From Colwellia sp. (GTDB lineage: Bacteria > Pseudomonadota > Gammaproteobacteria > Enterobacterales > Alteromonadaceae): a DNA stretch of 64,000 nt. Below are positions 31,196 to 40,550 of this stretch, in pieces. The stretch spans positions 86,655 to 150,654 of the forward strand of contig JAHDIK010000006.1 in assembly GCA_020630795.1 (NCBI GenBank), written 5' to 3'. Every line of letters begins with the position of its first letter. The stretch's first letter is position 1. Both the position numbers and the translations under genes were made by a program. A model generated the notes under the pieces. It did no database searches, was not told where the DNA came from, and saw only the letters and a list, made by a program, of their open reading frames with translations.

Positions 31196-31432
31196 AGTAA
31201 AATATCCATTAGTTTTTACGGGGGTTGGACATATACTGCGACAATTTTTTCCAGATGTAAAACATTCAATTCACTTTTTTTTAATTTTTTTGCATTTTTT
31301 TTGTTTTTTTTCAAAAAATTTACAAGTTATTAAAAAAAACACTTAAATTTAACACTTTACGAAACTCGTCGGAGTAGATGTGTATACAATATTTACGTTA
31401 TTTATAGCTCATTTTTTATAAAAAATCGAAAA

Positions 31433-32365
31433 TTAGCTAAATCTCATCGATAAATCTACAGCATTTATATGCTTAGTTAAGGCACCAACTGAAATAAAAT
31501 CAACGCCTGGTTTTGCATATTCTGCTAAGGTAGTTAATGTCATATTGCCTGATACTTCTATTTTTGTTGTATAGCTTTGGGTGGCATTAACTTCATCACG
31601 CAGTTTAATGCTCTGTTCGATCATTTCATGCGTGAAGTTATCTAACATTATAATGTCGGCTTGTGCGGATAGCGCTTCGTTTAGTTCCTTTATCGACTCT
31701 ACTTCTACTTCTACCTTTTTATCAAGGTGGTTTAATTTGGCTTGTTTTATGGCTTTTTCTATTCCGCCACACGCGGCAATATGGTTTTCTTTTATTAAAA
31801 AAGCGTCGAATAGCCCTATACGATGATTAAAGCCACCACCACAAGTTACCGCATATTTTTGCGCGTTTCTTAGGCACGGTATTGTTTTACGAGTGTCGAG
31901 TAATTTAGTTGTCGATCCTTTAAGTGCTTTTACATATTCGCTAGTTACCGTTGCGGTGCCAGATAACGACTGTAAAAAGTTTAATGCGGTTCGTTCGCCA
32001 GTAAGTAATGTTCTAGCGTGACCAGATAACTCAAATAACGTTGTATTAGGAGAAACGTGCTGACCATCATTTACGAACCATGTGATAGTTGTAGGTGTGT
32101 ATTCTTCGTTATTATTTTGTTCTGTATATCGCGCAGCTATTGTTTCATCGAGTTGTTTGAATACTTCATTTACCCAGTCAACACCACAAATTATGCATTC
32201 TTCACGCGTTATCACGGTAGCATTTGCTAATTCTTGAGCGGGTATTAGTTCTGCGGTAATGTCTGTACCGTTGTTTAAATCTTCAATGAGTGCGAGTTTT
32301 ACCGTGTTGATAATGTCTTGGGTAAGCTCAGGAGAGTGTTGTTTTTTTTGTTGAGATGATTGCAT
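31433..32365 (-). CDS. nadC: Nicotinate-nucleotide pyrophosphorylase (carboxylating) NadC
   Basis: Quinolinate phosphoribosyltransferase, converting quinolinate and PRPP to nicotinate mononucleotide in NAD synthesis. Conserved ERTALNFLQSLSGTAT, DTRKTIPCLRNAQKYAVTCGGG (noted in parts DTRKT and KYAV..GGG), HRIGLFDAFLIKENH and LDNF are all present. Length 310 aa is normal with a short N-terminal extension. The ATG follows the protease stop without a gap (TAAATG), so the two are probably translationally coupled. It lies next to pilA and ampD as in other gammaproteobacteria. Confidence 0.96.
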   Translation of the reverse strand: MQSSQQKKQHSPELTQDIINTVKLALIEDLNNGTDITAELIPAQELANATVITREECIICGVDWVNEVFKQLDETIAARYTEQNNNEEYTPTTITWFVNDGQHVSPNTTLFELSGHARTLLTGERTALNFLQSLSGTATVTSEYVKALKGSTTKLLDTRKTIPCLRNAQKYAVTCGGGFNHRIGLFDAFLIKENHIAACGGIEKAIKQAKLNHLDKKVEVEVESIKELNEALSAQADIIMLDNFTHEMIEQSIKLRDEVNATQSYTTKIEVSGNMTLTTLAEYAKPGVDFISVGALTKHINAVDLSMRFS

Positions 32366-32887
32366 TTAATGTTGTTCTCGTAATGTGAGTATTTTGCCAC
32401 TTTGATGAAAATCTAATTGTTTTAATGCGCTCATGCCAAGTAGTATTTCATCACTTTTCATTGATGGGTTTATATTTGCTTCTACATTATATAGGGAAAT
32501 ATCGCCAATATTGAGCTCTTTTATTATTGAGCGGTAAACCGTTGTGTATCCGTTGGCGGTTGATACTTGATAGCTGTCCATAGATATAAGGTTTAATTTG
32601 TCGGCAACTTGCTTAGGTATAGATACGTCTGTCGCTCCAGTATCGAGTAAAAATATAACCGTTTTGCTATTTATTTCGCCCAGCGTTATATAATGGCCAT
32701 GTTTGTTTTGTTTGAGTGTAACTTCGTTAAGCCCTCGAGAGTTTACTTTAGATTCGGGCGATGTATTTGGATTCCATTGCGCTTCTAAAGCGTCTTGAAA
32801 AACAAAATATAAAATACCGATAGCCAGTAACCACGCAATCCAACCGAAGTACTTTCCTATTTTGTTTGTTGTTTCATCTTCAGTCAT
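32366..32887 (-). CDS. Membrane-anchored retropepsin-like aspartyl protease
   Basis: 173-aa protein of the clan AA, TIGR02281-type aspartic protease family. One membrane segment (about residues 14-30) is followed by a single retropepsin-like domain with catalytic LLDTGATDVSIP at about 80-91 and the late hydrophobic-Gly motif LLGMSAL near 149-155. A single domain implies dimerisation for activity. Its stop abuts the nadC start, and its promoter would be shared divergently with ampD in a 39-nt gap. Substrate is unknown to me. Confidence 0.8.
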   Translation of the reverse strand: MTEDETTNKIGKYFGWIAWLLAIGILYFVFQDALEAQWNPNTSPESKVNSRGLNEVTLKQNKHGHYITLGEINSKTVIFLLDTGATDVSIPKQVADKLNLISMDSYQVSTANGYTTVYRSIIKELNIGDISLYNVEANINPSMKSDEILLGMSALKQLDFHQSGKILTLREQH

Positions 32888-32926
32888 AATATCTAGATAA
32901 AGTATTCTGCTATATATAGGTATTGT

Positions 32927-33547
32927 ATGACTAATTATTCAATTAGCCAATCAAATGAAAAAGCTGAACGTAGGTCGTTTGAAATAAAAGATGGTTGGTT
33001 TGTTATTAAACAAGGCAAGATGTTGAATAACGTTACGCATTGCCATTCTTCACATTATACGCCTCGAGAACAAGGAGAGTGTGTTAGTTTATTAGTGGTA
33101 CACAACATTTCTTTGCCGCCAGGAAAATTCGGTAGTTGCCACATTAACGATTTTTTTCAAGGGTGTTTAAACCCAAATGAAGATCCATATTTTGAAAGTA
33201 TTTATAAAATGGAAGTGTCAGCTCATTGTTTAATTAGGAGAGATGGCGAGTTGGTGCAATATGTGTCTTTTTTAAATAAAGCATGGCATGCAGGATTATC
33301 TGAATATAAAGGAAGAGATAAATGTAATGATTATTCTATTGGTATAGAACTAGAAGGTACTGACGATATTCCTTACACACAAGAACAATATTCTACCTTA
33401 GCTATGGTTAGCCAAGCACTTAAAAGTGAATTTCCTAACATTAAAGACAATATAGTAGGCCATTGTGATATTGCCCCGGGGCGAAAAACTGATCCAGGAG
33501 CTGTATTTGACTGGCAATATTTATCGCAATGTATGAAAGACTTGTAG
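32927..33547 (+). CDS. ampD: 1,6-anhydro-N-acetylmuramoyl-L-alanine amidase AmpD
   Basis: Cytoplasmic zinc amidase that recycles anhydro-muropeptides and so controls AmpR-type beta-lactamase induction. Family signatures VVHNISLPPGKFG (about residues 64-76), WHAGLSEYKGRDKCNDYSIGIELEG in parts (WHAG, CNDYSIGIE), and VGHCDIAPGRKTDPG (about 177-191) supply His, His and Asp zinc ligands. Length 206 aa, with about 20 extra N-terminal residues compared with E. coli. ampE follows, as usual. Confidence 0.95.
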   Translation: MTNYSISQSNEKAERRSFEIKDGWFVIKQGKMLNNVTHCHSSHYTPREQGECVSLLVVHNISLPPGKFGSCHINDFFQGCLNPNEDPYFESIYKMEVSAHCLIRRDGELVQYVSFLNKAWHAGLSEYKGRDKCNDYSIGIELEGTDDIPYTQEQYSTLAMVSQALKSEFPNIKDNIVGHCDIAPGRKTDPGAVFDWQYLSQCMKDL

Positions 33548-33600
33548 TAACTTATGATATATTTAATACGATTATCCAAATAACATTAAGGCCATAAAAC

Positions 33601-34434
33601 ATGAGTTTACTCAGCTTATTAGTCGCACTTTTTTCAGAACGTTATTTGTTTAAAAAATGGTGGCAGTTTAATACCTACTATAAAGGTTATAGTAAGGTGT
33701 TTTTAAAACCTAATATTGTAGGAACCAATATAGTACATGCCGTTATTCTCGGGTTATTTATTTCTTTTCCTGTTATTAGTTGTTACTTAATAATGGAACA
33801 ACTGGGCGATGGCATCGTTTATCTCCTAGTATCTACGCTAATACTTATTATATGTTTCGGTTGTTTTGACAGTAGAAAGTTTTACAAACGCTATTTAGAT
33901 GCTGCATTTCAAGGTGAGTTAACGACATGTGATCTTTTACATAAGGAGCTTCTTCAGAATAAACAGTTACCCCAAATGGGAGTAGGGCAGGCATTAGTTT
34001 GGCTTAATTACCGATACTTTATCGCTATTATGCTCTTTTTTGTTATTTTTGGTGCTCCAGGAGCTTTGTTTTATCGTTTATTAACACGTGTAAACGAACG
34101 TTGCGTTACTATTCAACCCGACGAACAACCTGCGCACTGCTTATCTAGTAAATTATTGTTTGTTATTGATTGGTTGCCGGTTAGAATTATTGCGCTAGCC
34201 TATATGTTAGTTGGACATTTTTCCAAAGCGTTACCCACATGGTTAGAAAACCTTTTTGATTTATCTAAACCGTCTTACGAGGTGTTAACATCTGTTGCCC
34301 ACAAGTCAGAAGATTTTACGGTTGATACAAAAGACTGTACCGCAGAGCCTTGCATACTAGTTAGACTCGCTAAACGAACATTACTTTTATGTTTAGCGGT
34401 AATTTCTATTTTAATTTTAACAGGCGTTTTGTAG
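33601..34434 (+). CDS. ampE: Inner-membrane protein AmpE
   Basis: Polytopic membrane protein encoded after ampD in many gammaproteobacteria; proposed to sense cell-wall recycling or signalling, with no established biochemical activity. About four hydrophobic segments (about residues 40-65, 66-86, 140-160, 258-276) and the conserved N-terminal LLSLLVALFSERY and QALVWLNYRYF segments identify the family. Length 277 aa is normal. The gene is 53 nt after ampD. Confidence 0.9.
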   Translation: MSLLSLLVALFSERYLFKKWWQFNTYYKGYSKVFLKPNIVGTNIVHAVILGLFISFPVISCYLIMEQLGDGIVYLLVSTLILIICFGCFDSRKFYKRYLDAAFQGELTTCDLLHKELLQNKQLPQMGVGQALVWLNYRYFIAIMLFFVIFGAPGALFYRLLTRVNERCVTIQPDEQPAHCLSSKLLFVIDWLPVRIIALAYMLVGHFSKALPTWLENLFDLSKPSYEVLTSVAHKSEDFTVDTKDCTAEPCILVRLAKRTLLLCLAVISILILTGVL

Positions 34435-34477
34435 TTTTTTTACCAAACGTTATTCTGTAAATACCTTATAAAGTTTT

Positions 34478-34517
34478 AACATGTTAAATAACTGACCTTA
34501 GCTATTTAACATGTTTT
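34478..34517 (+). repeat. 13-bp inverted repeat downstream of ampE
   Basis: AACATGTTAAATA (34478-34490) is the exact complement of TATTTAACATGTT (34503-34515), loop 12 nt, followed by TT. It could be an AT-rich terminator for ampE. Alternatively the two TTTAACATGTT copies (34475-34485, 34505-34515), the first part of a 14-bp palindrome, could be paired operators. Confidence 0.6.
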
Positions 34518-34704
34518 AGTGTTTATTAATAACGCTAAGTTAATGTTTTTGCTTTTTATTTTCTTTTAGTTGCTCGAGAATATAGCGACTTTTCAAACAA
34601 GTGTTTTAAGCCCCAGCTCTAAAATTTAGCTTGGAATTTAAGTAAAACTCCACTATGTTACGTTTACAAAATTACAATGTTTTGTTATTTTTACATCAAA
34701 AATT

Positions 34705-34721
34705 AAATGGTAATACCAATT
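34705..34721 (+). promoter_or_regulatory. PdhR operator
   Basis: The sequence AAATGGTAATACCAATT matches the known PdhR consensus AATTGGTnnnACCAATT at all but one position. It lies about 70 bp before pdhR, so PdhR probably represses its own operon until pyruvate relieves it. Confidence 0.82.
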
Positions 34722-34790
34722 TACCAATGTGTTTTGTTAGTTTTTTGAACTGGCTTGTTAGCGCATATTGCCGTTGAAAATGAGAATAGA

Positions 34791-35561
34791 ATGACATTTA
34801 ACAATGTAAAGAAAATGATGAAACAGCCTAAGTTATCTGACGTTATTCAAGAACAGTTGGAAACCATGATACTCGAGGGAAGTTTGCGTCCAGGCGAAAA
34901 ACTATTACCTGAACGTGAGTTAGCAAAACAGTTTGATGTGTCGCGTCCTTCATTACGAGAGGCGATTCAAAAGCTTGAAGCAAAAAAGCTTGTAGTAAGA
35001 AAGCAAGGCGGCGGAACGTTTGTTAGCAATACGATATTAGGCGGACTGTCTGACCCATTGTTTGAATTGATGTCTCAAAGTAATGAATCGCAATTCGACT
35101 TACTTGAGTTTAGGCACGGTATTGAAGGTATGGCTGCATACTATGCGGCAATGCGTGGAACGAAAGCTGATTTTGAAGAGATACAACGTAAGCACGACAA
35201 TATCGGCAATATACAATTAGATAATGATTTTCGTCTTGAAGCTCAAGCGGTTTATGACTTCTATTTAGCGATATGCGCTGCGTCACACAATACGATTATT
35301 CTGCATTTAGCGCGCAGTATGGCAGAAGTACTTGTAGACAATATTGAACAAAATTTAACAGCAATGGCAAAGCGACCTGATATTTTTTCGCAGATAACTG
35401 ATTATCGAAAAAACTTATTAGAAGCTATTGTAAGTGGCAAGCCTCAAAGAGCGTGGGGCGCAAGTCATAGTCATTTAGCCTTTATTGAAGAGGTTTTATT
35501 AAAAATGACGCAAGAGAATAGTAGGGTAGAACGCTCTATGAGAAGAATGCAAAGGAAGTAA
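34791..35561 (+). CDS. pdhR: Pyruvate-responsive repressor PdhR
   Basis: GntR/FadR-family repressor of the pyruvate dehydrogenase operon; pyruvate is the known inducer in E. coli. The N-terminal winged helix runs from QPKLSDVI through GGGTFV (about residues 12-75), with ERELAKQFDVSRPSLREAIQ as recognition region; the rest is the FCD ligand-binding domain. I start at ATG 34791 rather than the in-frame TTG at 34755; ATG 34815 is also possible. A consensus operator lies upstream. aceE follows after 147 nt. Confidence 0.94.
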   Translation: MTFNNVKKMMKQPKLSDVIQEQLETMILEGSLRPGEKLLPERELAKQFDVSRPSLREAIQKLEAKKLVVRKQGGGTFVSNTILGGLSDPLFELMSQSNESQFDLLEFRHGIEGMAAYYAAMRGTKADFEEIQRKHDNIGNIQLDNDFRLEAQAVYDFYLAICAASHNTIILHLARSMAEVLVDNIEQNLTAMAKRPDIFSQITDYRKNLLEAIVSGKPQRAWGASHSHLAFIEEVLLKMTQENSRVERSMRRMQRK

Positions 35562-35708
35562 TGAACTTTGCAGTAAAGCATTTGAAGAATCGTTTTTAAC
35601 AAAAAGATATTAACGGTTCGTTTTAACAAATAAAGATAAGTATTTTAACTTTAATCCCTAAGCCGCTTATTGAGAGTGGCTTTAATAACATTTGGAGACT
35701 AAGTAATT

Positions 35709-38387
35709 ATGTCTGAGCTCCCGAAAATTGATATTGATTCAGCAGAAACCCAAGAGTGGTTAGAATCAATGGAGTCTGTACTAGAGAATGAAGGCCCAGA
35801 ACGTGCTCACTTTCTTTTAGAAAAGCTAATTGACAGCGCACGCCGTAGTGGTACTCATTTACCTTTCGATGCAAAAACAGCTTATGTAAACACTATTCCT
35901 CCTGGGCAAGAGCCACATATGCCTGCGGACCAAACAATTGAAGCGCGTATTCGTGCTGCTATTCGTTGGAATGCCTTAGTATTAGTGTTACGTGCGTCTA
36001 AGAAAGATTTAGAGCTTGGTGGCCATATTGGTAGTTTTGCTTCGTCTGCAATGTTATACGATGTAGGTTTTAACCACTTCTTTAAAGCTGCTTCAGAAAA
36101 AGACGGTGGCGACTTTATTTTTGCACAAGGTCATATTTCTCCGGGTATTTACGGTCGTGCCTTTTTAGAAGGTCGTTTAACTGAGAAGCAGATGGATAAC
36201 TTCCGTCAAGAATGTGATGGCGAAGGTTTGTCTTCATATCCACACCCTCATTTAATGCAAGACTTTTGGCAGTTCCCAACTGTTTCAATGGGCTTAGGTC
36301 CATTACAAGCTATTTATACTGCGCGTTTCTTAAAATATCTAACAGACCGTGGCATTAAAGATTGTTCTGACCAACGTGTATATTGTTACTTAGGTGATGG
36401 TGAAACGGATGAGCCAGAATCATTAGGTGCAATTGGTTTGGCGTCGCGTGAAGGTTTAGATAACTTATGTTTTGTTATTAACTGTAACTTACAGCGTTTA
36501 GATGGTCCGGTACGTGGTAACGGTAAAATTATTCAAGAGCTTGAAGGTACATTCCGTGGCGCAGGCTGGGAAGTAGTTAAAGTTATTTGGGGTAGTTACT
36601 GGGATGCATTAATAGCTCGTGATACGTCAGGTAAGCTTTTACAGTTAATGAATGAAACTGTAGATGGTGAATACCAAAACTGTAAAGCGAAAGGCGGTAA
36701 GTATACTCGTGAAAACTTCTTCAATAAGTATCCTGAAACAGCAGCAATGGTTGCTAATATGTCTGATGAAGACATCTATCGCTTAAACCGTGGTGGACAC
36801 GATCCAGTTAAAGTTTACGCAGCATACAAAAAAGCACAAGAAACGAAAGGTCGCCCAACCGTAATTCTTGCTAAAACTGTTAAAGGTTTTGGTTTAGGTG
36901 CGTCAGGTGAAGCACAAAACGTTGCACATAACGTGAAGAAAATGGACGTTGAGTCTATTAAGAAATACCGTGATCGTTTCAACATGCCAATTGCTGATGA
37001 TCAAATTGAAGACTTACCATTCTATCGCTTCCCAGAAGATAGCGCTGAATACAAGTACATGAAAGCTCGTCGTGAAGCATTAGGTGGTTCATTACCTGCG
37101 CGTCGTGAACAAGCTGACGAAGAGAGCCTTGAAATTCCGCCGCTTAAATCTTTTGACGCAATCTTAAAAGGTTCTGGTGAGCGTGAAGTGTCATCAACAA
37201 TGACGTTTGTTCGTGTACTTAACAGCCTATTAAAAGATAAGAAAATAGGTAAGCGTATTGTTCCTATAATTCCTGATGAAGCACGTACATTTGGTATGGA
37301 AGGTTTATTCCGCCAAGTTGGGATTTATGCGAACGAAGGACAAAAGTATGTTCCTCAAGATGCTGACCAAGTTGCTTACTATCGTGAAGATAAAAAAGGT
37401 CAAGTGTTACAAGAAGGTATTAACGAATTAGGTGCAATGGCTTCATGGGTTGCTTCTGGTACGTCATACTCTACATGTAACGCAACAACTATTCCGTTTT
37501 ACATATACTACTCAATGTTCGGTTTCCAACGTGTTGGTGACTTAGCATGGGCTGCTGGCGATAGCCAAGCACGTGGTTTCTTATTAGGAGCAACGGCTGG
37601 TAGAACAACACTTAACGGTGAAGGTTTACAGCATCAAGATGGTCATTCACATGTTCAAGCTAACCTTATTCCTAACTGTGTTACTTATGATCCAACATAT
37701 GGTTATGAAGTGGCGGTAATTATTCGTGACGGTTTACGTCGTATGTACGAAAACAATGAAAATATTTTCTACTATCTCACATTAATGAATGAAAGTTACC
37801 AACACCCAGCGATACCTGAAAACTCAGACATTGCTGATGAAATTATCAAAGGTATTTATAAGCTTGAACGTGTTGAAGCGAAAAAAGCAACATCAAACGT
37901 TCAATTAATGGGTTCAGGTACTATCTTGTTGCAAGTTCGTGAAGCGGCTCAAATATTAGCTAACGACTATGGCGTTTCAAGTGATGTTTACTCGGTTACT
38001 TCTTTCAACGAATTAGCTCGCGAAGGTCAAGAGGTTACTCGTTGGAACATGCTTAATCCAGAAGCAGCACAAAAAACAGCTCACATTGGTAAGGTTATTA
38101 CTAAAGATGCTGGCCCTGCTATTGCTGCAACTGATTATGTTAAAGCTTATTCTGACCAAGTACGTGCGTTTATTGACACAGAGTACCGTTGTTTAGGTAC
38201 TGACGGTTTTGGTCGTTCAGACAGCCGTGCCAACTTACGTACGCATTTTGAAGTAAATGCAGGTTATGTTGTTGTTGCTTCATTATTTGAATTAGCAAAC
38301 CGTGGCGAAGTTGAGAAGAGTGTTGTGACAGAAGCAATTAAACGCTTCAACATTGACACAGATAAACTTAACCCACTATACGCTTAA
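35709..38387 (+). CDS. aceE: Pyruvate dehydrogenase E1 component AceE
   Basis: Homodimeric thiamine-diphosphate E1 that decarboxylates pyruvate and acetylates the E2 lipoyl groups. The ThDP motif begins GDGETDEPES and ends in INCNLQ (about residues 229-260). HISPG and SYPHPHLM segments near 140-180 and the E1 loop QHQDGHSHV near 638-646 are also typical. Length 892 aa matches the bacterial single-chain E1. The start has TGGAG about 10 nt upstream. aceF follows after 26 nt. Confidence 0.97.
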   Translation: MSELPKIDIDSAETQEWLESMESVLENEGPERAHFLLEKLIDSARRSGTHLPFDAKTAYVNTIPPGQEPHMPADQTIEARIRAAIRWNALVLVLRASKKDLELGGHIGSFASSAMLYDVGFNHFFKAASEKDGGDFIFAQGHISPGIYGRAFLEGRLTEKQMDNFRQECDGEGLSSYPHPHLMQDFWQFPTVSMGLGPLQAIYTARFLKYLTDRGIKDCSDQRVYCYLGDGETDEPESLGAIGLASREGLDNLCFVINCNLQRLDGPVRGNGKIIQELEGTFRGAGWEVVKVIWGSYWDALIARDTSGKLLQLMNETVDGEYQNCKAKGGKYTRENFFNKYPETAAMVANMSDEDIYRLNRGGHDPVKVYAAYKKAQETKGRPTVILAKTVKGFGLGASGEAQNVAHNVKKMDVESIKKYRDRFNMPIADDQIEDLPFYRFPEDSAEYKYMKARREALGGSLPARREQADEESLEIPPLKSFDAILKGSGEREVSSTMTFVRVLNSLLKDKKIGKRIVPIIPDEARTFGMEGLFRQVGIYANEGQKYVPQDADQVAYYREDKKGQVLQEGINELGAMASWVASGTSYSTCNATTIPFYIYYSMFGFQRVGDLAWAAGDSQARGFLLGATAGRTTLNGEGLQHQDGHSHVQANLIPNCVTYDPTYGYEVAVIIRDGLRRMYENNENIFYYLTLMNESYQHPAIPENSDIADEIIKGIYKLERVEAKKATSNVQLMGSGTILLQVREAAQILANDYGVSSDVYSVTSFNELAREGQEVTRWNMLNPEAAQKTAHIGKVITKDAGPAIAATDYVKAYSDQVRAFIDTEYRCLGTDGFGRSDSRANLRTHFEVNAGYVVVASLFELANRGEVEKSVVTEAIKRFNIDTDKLNPLYA

Positions 38388-38413
38388 TCGCGACTAGAGA
38401 AGGAATCAAAGAA

Positions 38414-40381
38414 ATGTCTGATATTCAAAAAATTCTAGTCCCTGACGTAGGTGGCGAAGAAGTTGAGATTATTGAACTGTGTGTTGCTGTTGGCGACACA
38501 CTAGAAGCTGACGAAGGTATTGTTACTGTAGAAACAGACAAAGCATCGATGGATATTCCTGCGCCATTTGCAGGTGTTCTTTCAAGCTTGTCAGTATCTG
38601 TTGGTGATAAAATCAAAGAAGGTGACGTGATTGGTGAAATAAGTGCTGAAGCATCGGCTGATAGTGCTGCCGACTCTTCGCCGGAACCTGTGGCTGAAGC
38701 GCCAGCTGCACCAATTCAAGAGTCTACTCCTGAAGTAGCTCCTGTGGTGGCATCAACTTCATCAGAAGTTATCGAAGTAGCTGTACCTGATATAGGTGAA
38801 GACGGCGAAGTAGAAGTGATTGATGTACTCGTATCTGTAGGCGATGTGATTGAGCAAGAAGATGGCTTAATCACATTAGAAACAGATAAAGCGACGATGG
38901 ACGTTCCATCATCACATGCGGGTACGGTTAAAGAAGTTTTTATTGCGACTGGCGATAAAGTAAAGCAAGGCTCTATTGTTATTAAACTAGAGGTTGCTGG
39001 CAGCGAAAGTGCTTCAACTCCAGCCCCAGCGGCAGTAGAAGCACCAGCAACTCCAGTTTCGGCACCAGTTGCAAGTGTTAGTGAAGTTATTGACGTAGTT
39101 GTACCTGATATTGGTGAAGACGGTGAAGTTGACGTAATTGATGTATTGATTTCTGTAGGTGATGAAATTAATGAAGAAGATGGTTTAATTACACTGGAAA
39201 CAGATAAAGCAACGATGGACGTTCCTTCGTCGCATGCAGGTACAGTTAAAGAAGTGCTAGTATCTACGGGTGATAAAGTTAAACAAGGTTCTGTTGTTAT
39301 TAAGTTAGAAACTACAGGCGGAGCACCAATTTCTGCTCCAGTAGCTGCGCCAGTTGAAGCTCCTGCTGCAGTTGCACCAACACCTGCACCAGTAAAAGAA
39401 AAATCAGCACCAGTTCCACATCATCCTCAAGCAGGTTCATTTAAGGCCGCGGGTTCTATTTACTCGTCACCTTCAATTCGCCGTATTGCGAGAGAGTTTG
39501 GGGTAGATTTAACATTGGTTAAAGGTTCTGGCCGTAAAGGTCGTATCTTAAAAGAAGATGTTCAATCTTACGTTAAATATGAACTATCTCGTCCTAAAGC
39601 TAATGCAGGTAGTTCGGTTGGTGCTGGCGAAGGCGGTTTACAAGTTGTAAGTGCTAAAGCTATCGACTTTTCTAAGTTTGGTGAAATTGAAACCAAAGCA
39701 TTATCAAGAATTCAGAAAATCTCTGGTCCGTTCTTGCATCGTAATTGGGTAACTATTCCACATGTTACACAGTTTGATGAAGCGGATATCACCAATGTTG
39801 AAGCGTTCCGTAAAGAACAAAACGTTGTATGTGAAAAGCAAAAGCTTGGTTTTAAAATCACGCCATTAGTGTTTATCTTAAAAGCAGCAGCAGATGCGTT
39901 AAAAGCATTCCCAACGTTTAATGCGAGCTTAAGTGAAGACGGCGAAAGCTTAATCCTTAAAAAGTACGTTCACATTGGTGTTGCGGTTGATACACCTAAT
40001 GGTTTGGTTGTTCCTGTTGTACGCGACGTTGATAAGAAAGGTATTTACGAATTATCAAAAGAGCTATTAGAAATTAGTATTAAAGCACGTGAAGGTAAGT
40101 TAAAAGCTGCTGATATGCAGGGCGGCTGTTTTACTATTTCAAGCCTAGGTGGTATTGGTGGTACAGCATTTACGCCAATCGTAAATGCTCCTGAGGTTGC
40201 TATTTTAGGTGTGTCTAAATCTGAAATGAAGCCGAAGTGGAATGGTAAAGACTTTGAGCCTAAGCTTATGTTGCCATTATCAATGTCATACGATCATCGT
40301 GTTATTGATGGGGCTTTAGCGGCTAAGTTCACTGTACATTTAGCCGGTGTAATGTCAGACATTCGTAAGCTTATTTTATAG
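38414..40381 (+). CDS. aceF: Dihydrolipoyllysine acetyltransferase E2 AceF, three lipoyl domains
   Basis: Core of the pyruvate dehydrogenase complex. Three N-terminal lipoyl domains (about residues 1-80, 117-195, 224-302) carry the lipoylated lysine in ETDKASMDIP and twice in ETDKATMDVP. Ala/Pro-rich linkers separate them, followed by the peripheral subunit-binding domain (about 350-390) and the catalytic domain ending with SYDHRVIDGALAAKF. Domains 2 and 3 are nearly identical in protein sequence but differ at many silent sites. Length 655 aa is typical. Confidence 0.97.
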   Translation: MSDIQKILVPDVGGEEVEIIELCVAVGDTLEADEGIVTVETDKASMDIPAPFAGVLSSLSVSVGDKIKEGDVIGEISAEASADSAADSSPEPVAEAPAAPIQESTPEVAPVVASTSSEVIEVAVPDIGEDGEVEVIDVLVSVGDVIEQEDGLITLETDKATMDVPSSHAGTVKEVFIATGDKVKQGSIVIKLEVAGSESASTPAPAAVEAPATPVSAPVASVSEVIDVVVPDIGEDGEVDVIDVLISVGDEINEEDGLITLETDKATMDVPSSHAGTVKEVLVSTGDKVKQGSVVIKLETTGGAPISAPVAAPVEAPAAVAPTPAPVKEKSAPVPHHPQAGSFKAAGSIYSSPSIRRIAREFGVDLTLVKGSGRKGRILKEDVQSYVKYELSRPKANAGSSVGAGEGGLQVVSAKAIDFSKFGEIETKALSRIQKISGPFLHRNWVTIPHVTQFDEADITNVEAFRKEQNVVCEKQKLGFKITPLVFILKAAADALKAFPTFNASLSEDGESLILKKYVHIGVAVDTPNGLVVPVVRDVDKKGIYELSKELLEISIKAREGKLKAADMQGGCFTISSLGGIGGTAFTPIVNAPEVAILGVSKSEMKPKWNGKDFEPKLMLPLSMSYDHRVIDGALAAKFTVHLAGVMSDIRKLIL

Positions 40382-40410
40382 TCATACTGTAAGTTATCGA
40401 GTTGATGACC

Positions 40411-40550
40411 GTCGGTAACGTAAATGAGTGAAGTAATAGACTTCAAAAGTTTTTATGTTTACCGACATTATCTTTCACAAAAGATAGAGATTTTGGCCGA
40501 GTTTCAGTAAACTTCGTGTCAGAACAATAAACAAACATTTTTGTTCGTTT
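40411..40550 (+). other. Structured aceF-lpd intergenic region (two or three hairpins)
   Basis: The 216-nt gap contains a long imperfect hairpin (40411-40466): outer arms GTCGGTAA and TTACCGAC, an inner stem TGAAGT/ACTTCA. A second hairpin follows at once (TATCTTT-CACA-AAAGATA, 40469-40486), and a weaker third at about 40529-40550. No U-run follows the first two, so they look more like RNA stability, processing or protein-binding elements than terminators. Confidence 0.55.

Larger units (their letters stand above)
34435..34790. other. ampE-pdhR intergenic region with palindromes and PdhR operator
   Basis: A 356-bp AT-rich gap without a gene. It holds a 13-bp perfect inverted repeat (34478-34490 with 34503-34515) that contains two copies of TTTAACATGTT 30 bp apart, and a PdhR operator at 34705-34721. 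No clear sigma70 promoter stands out. Confidence 0.7.

Noticed and set aside
31196-31300. Sigma54 promoter before pilA
   Set aside because: A TGG...TTGT-like stretch exists on the minus strand but GG and GC are not at the required spacing.
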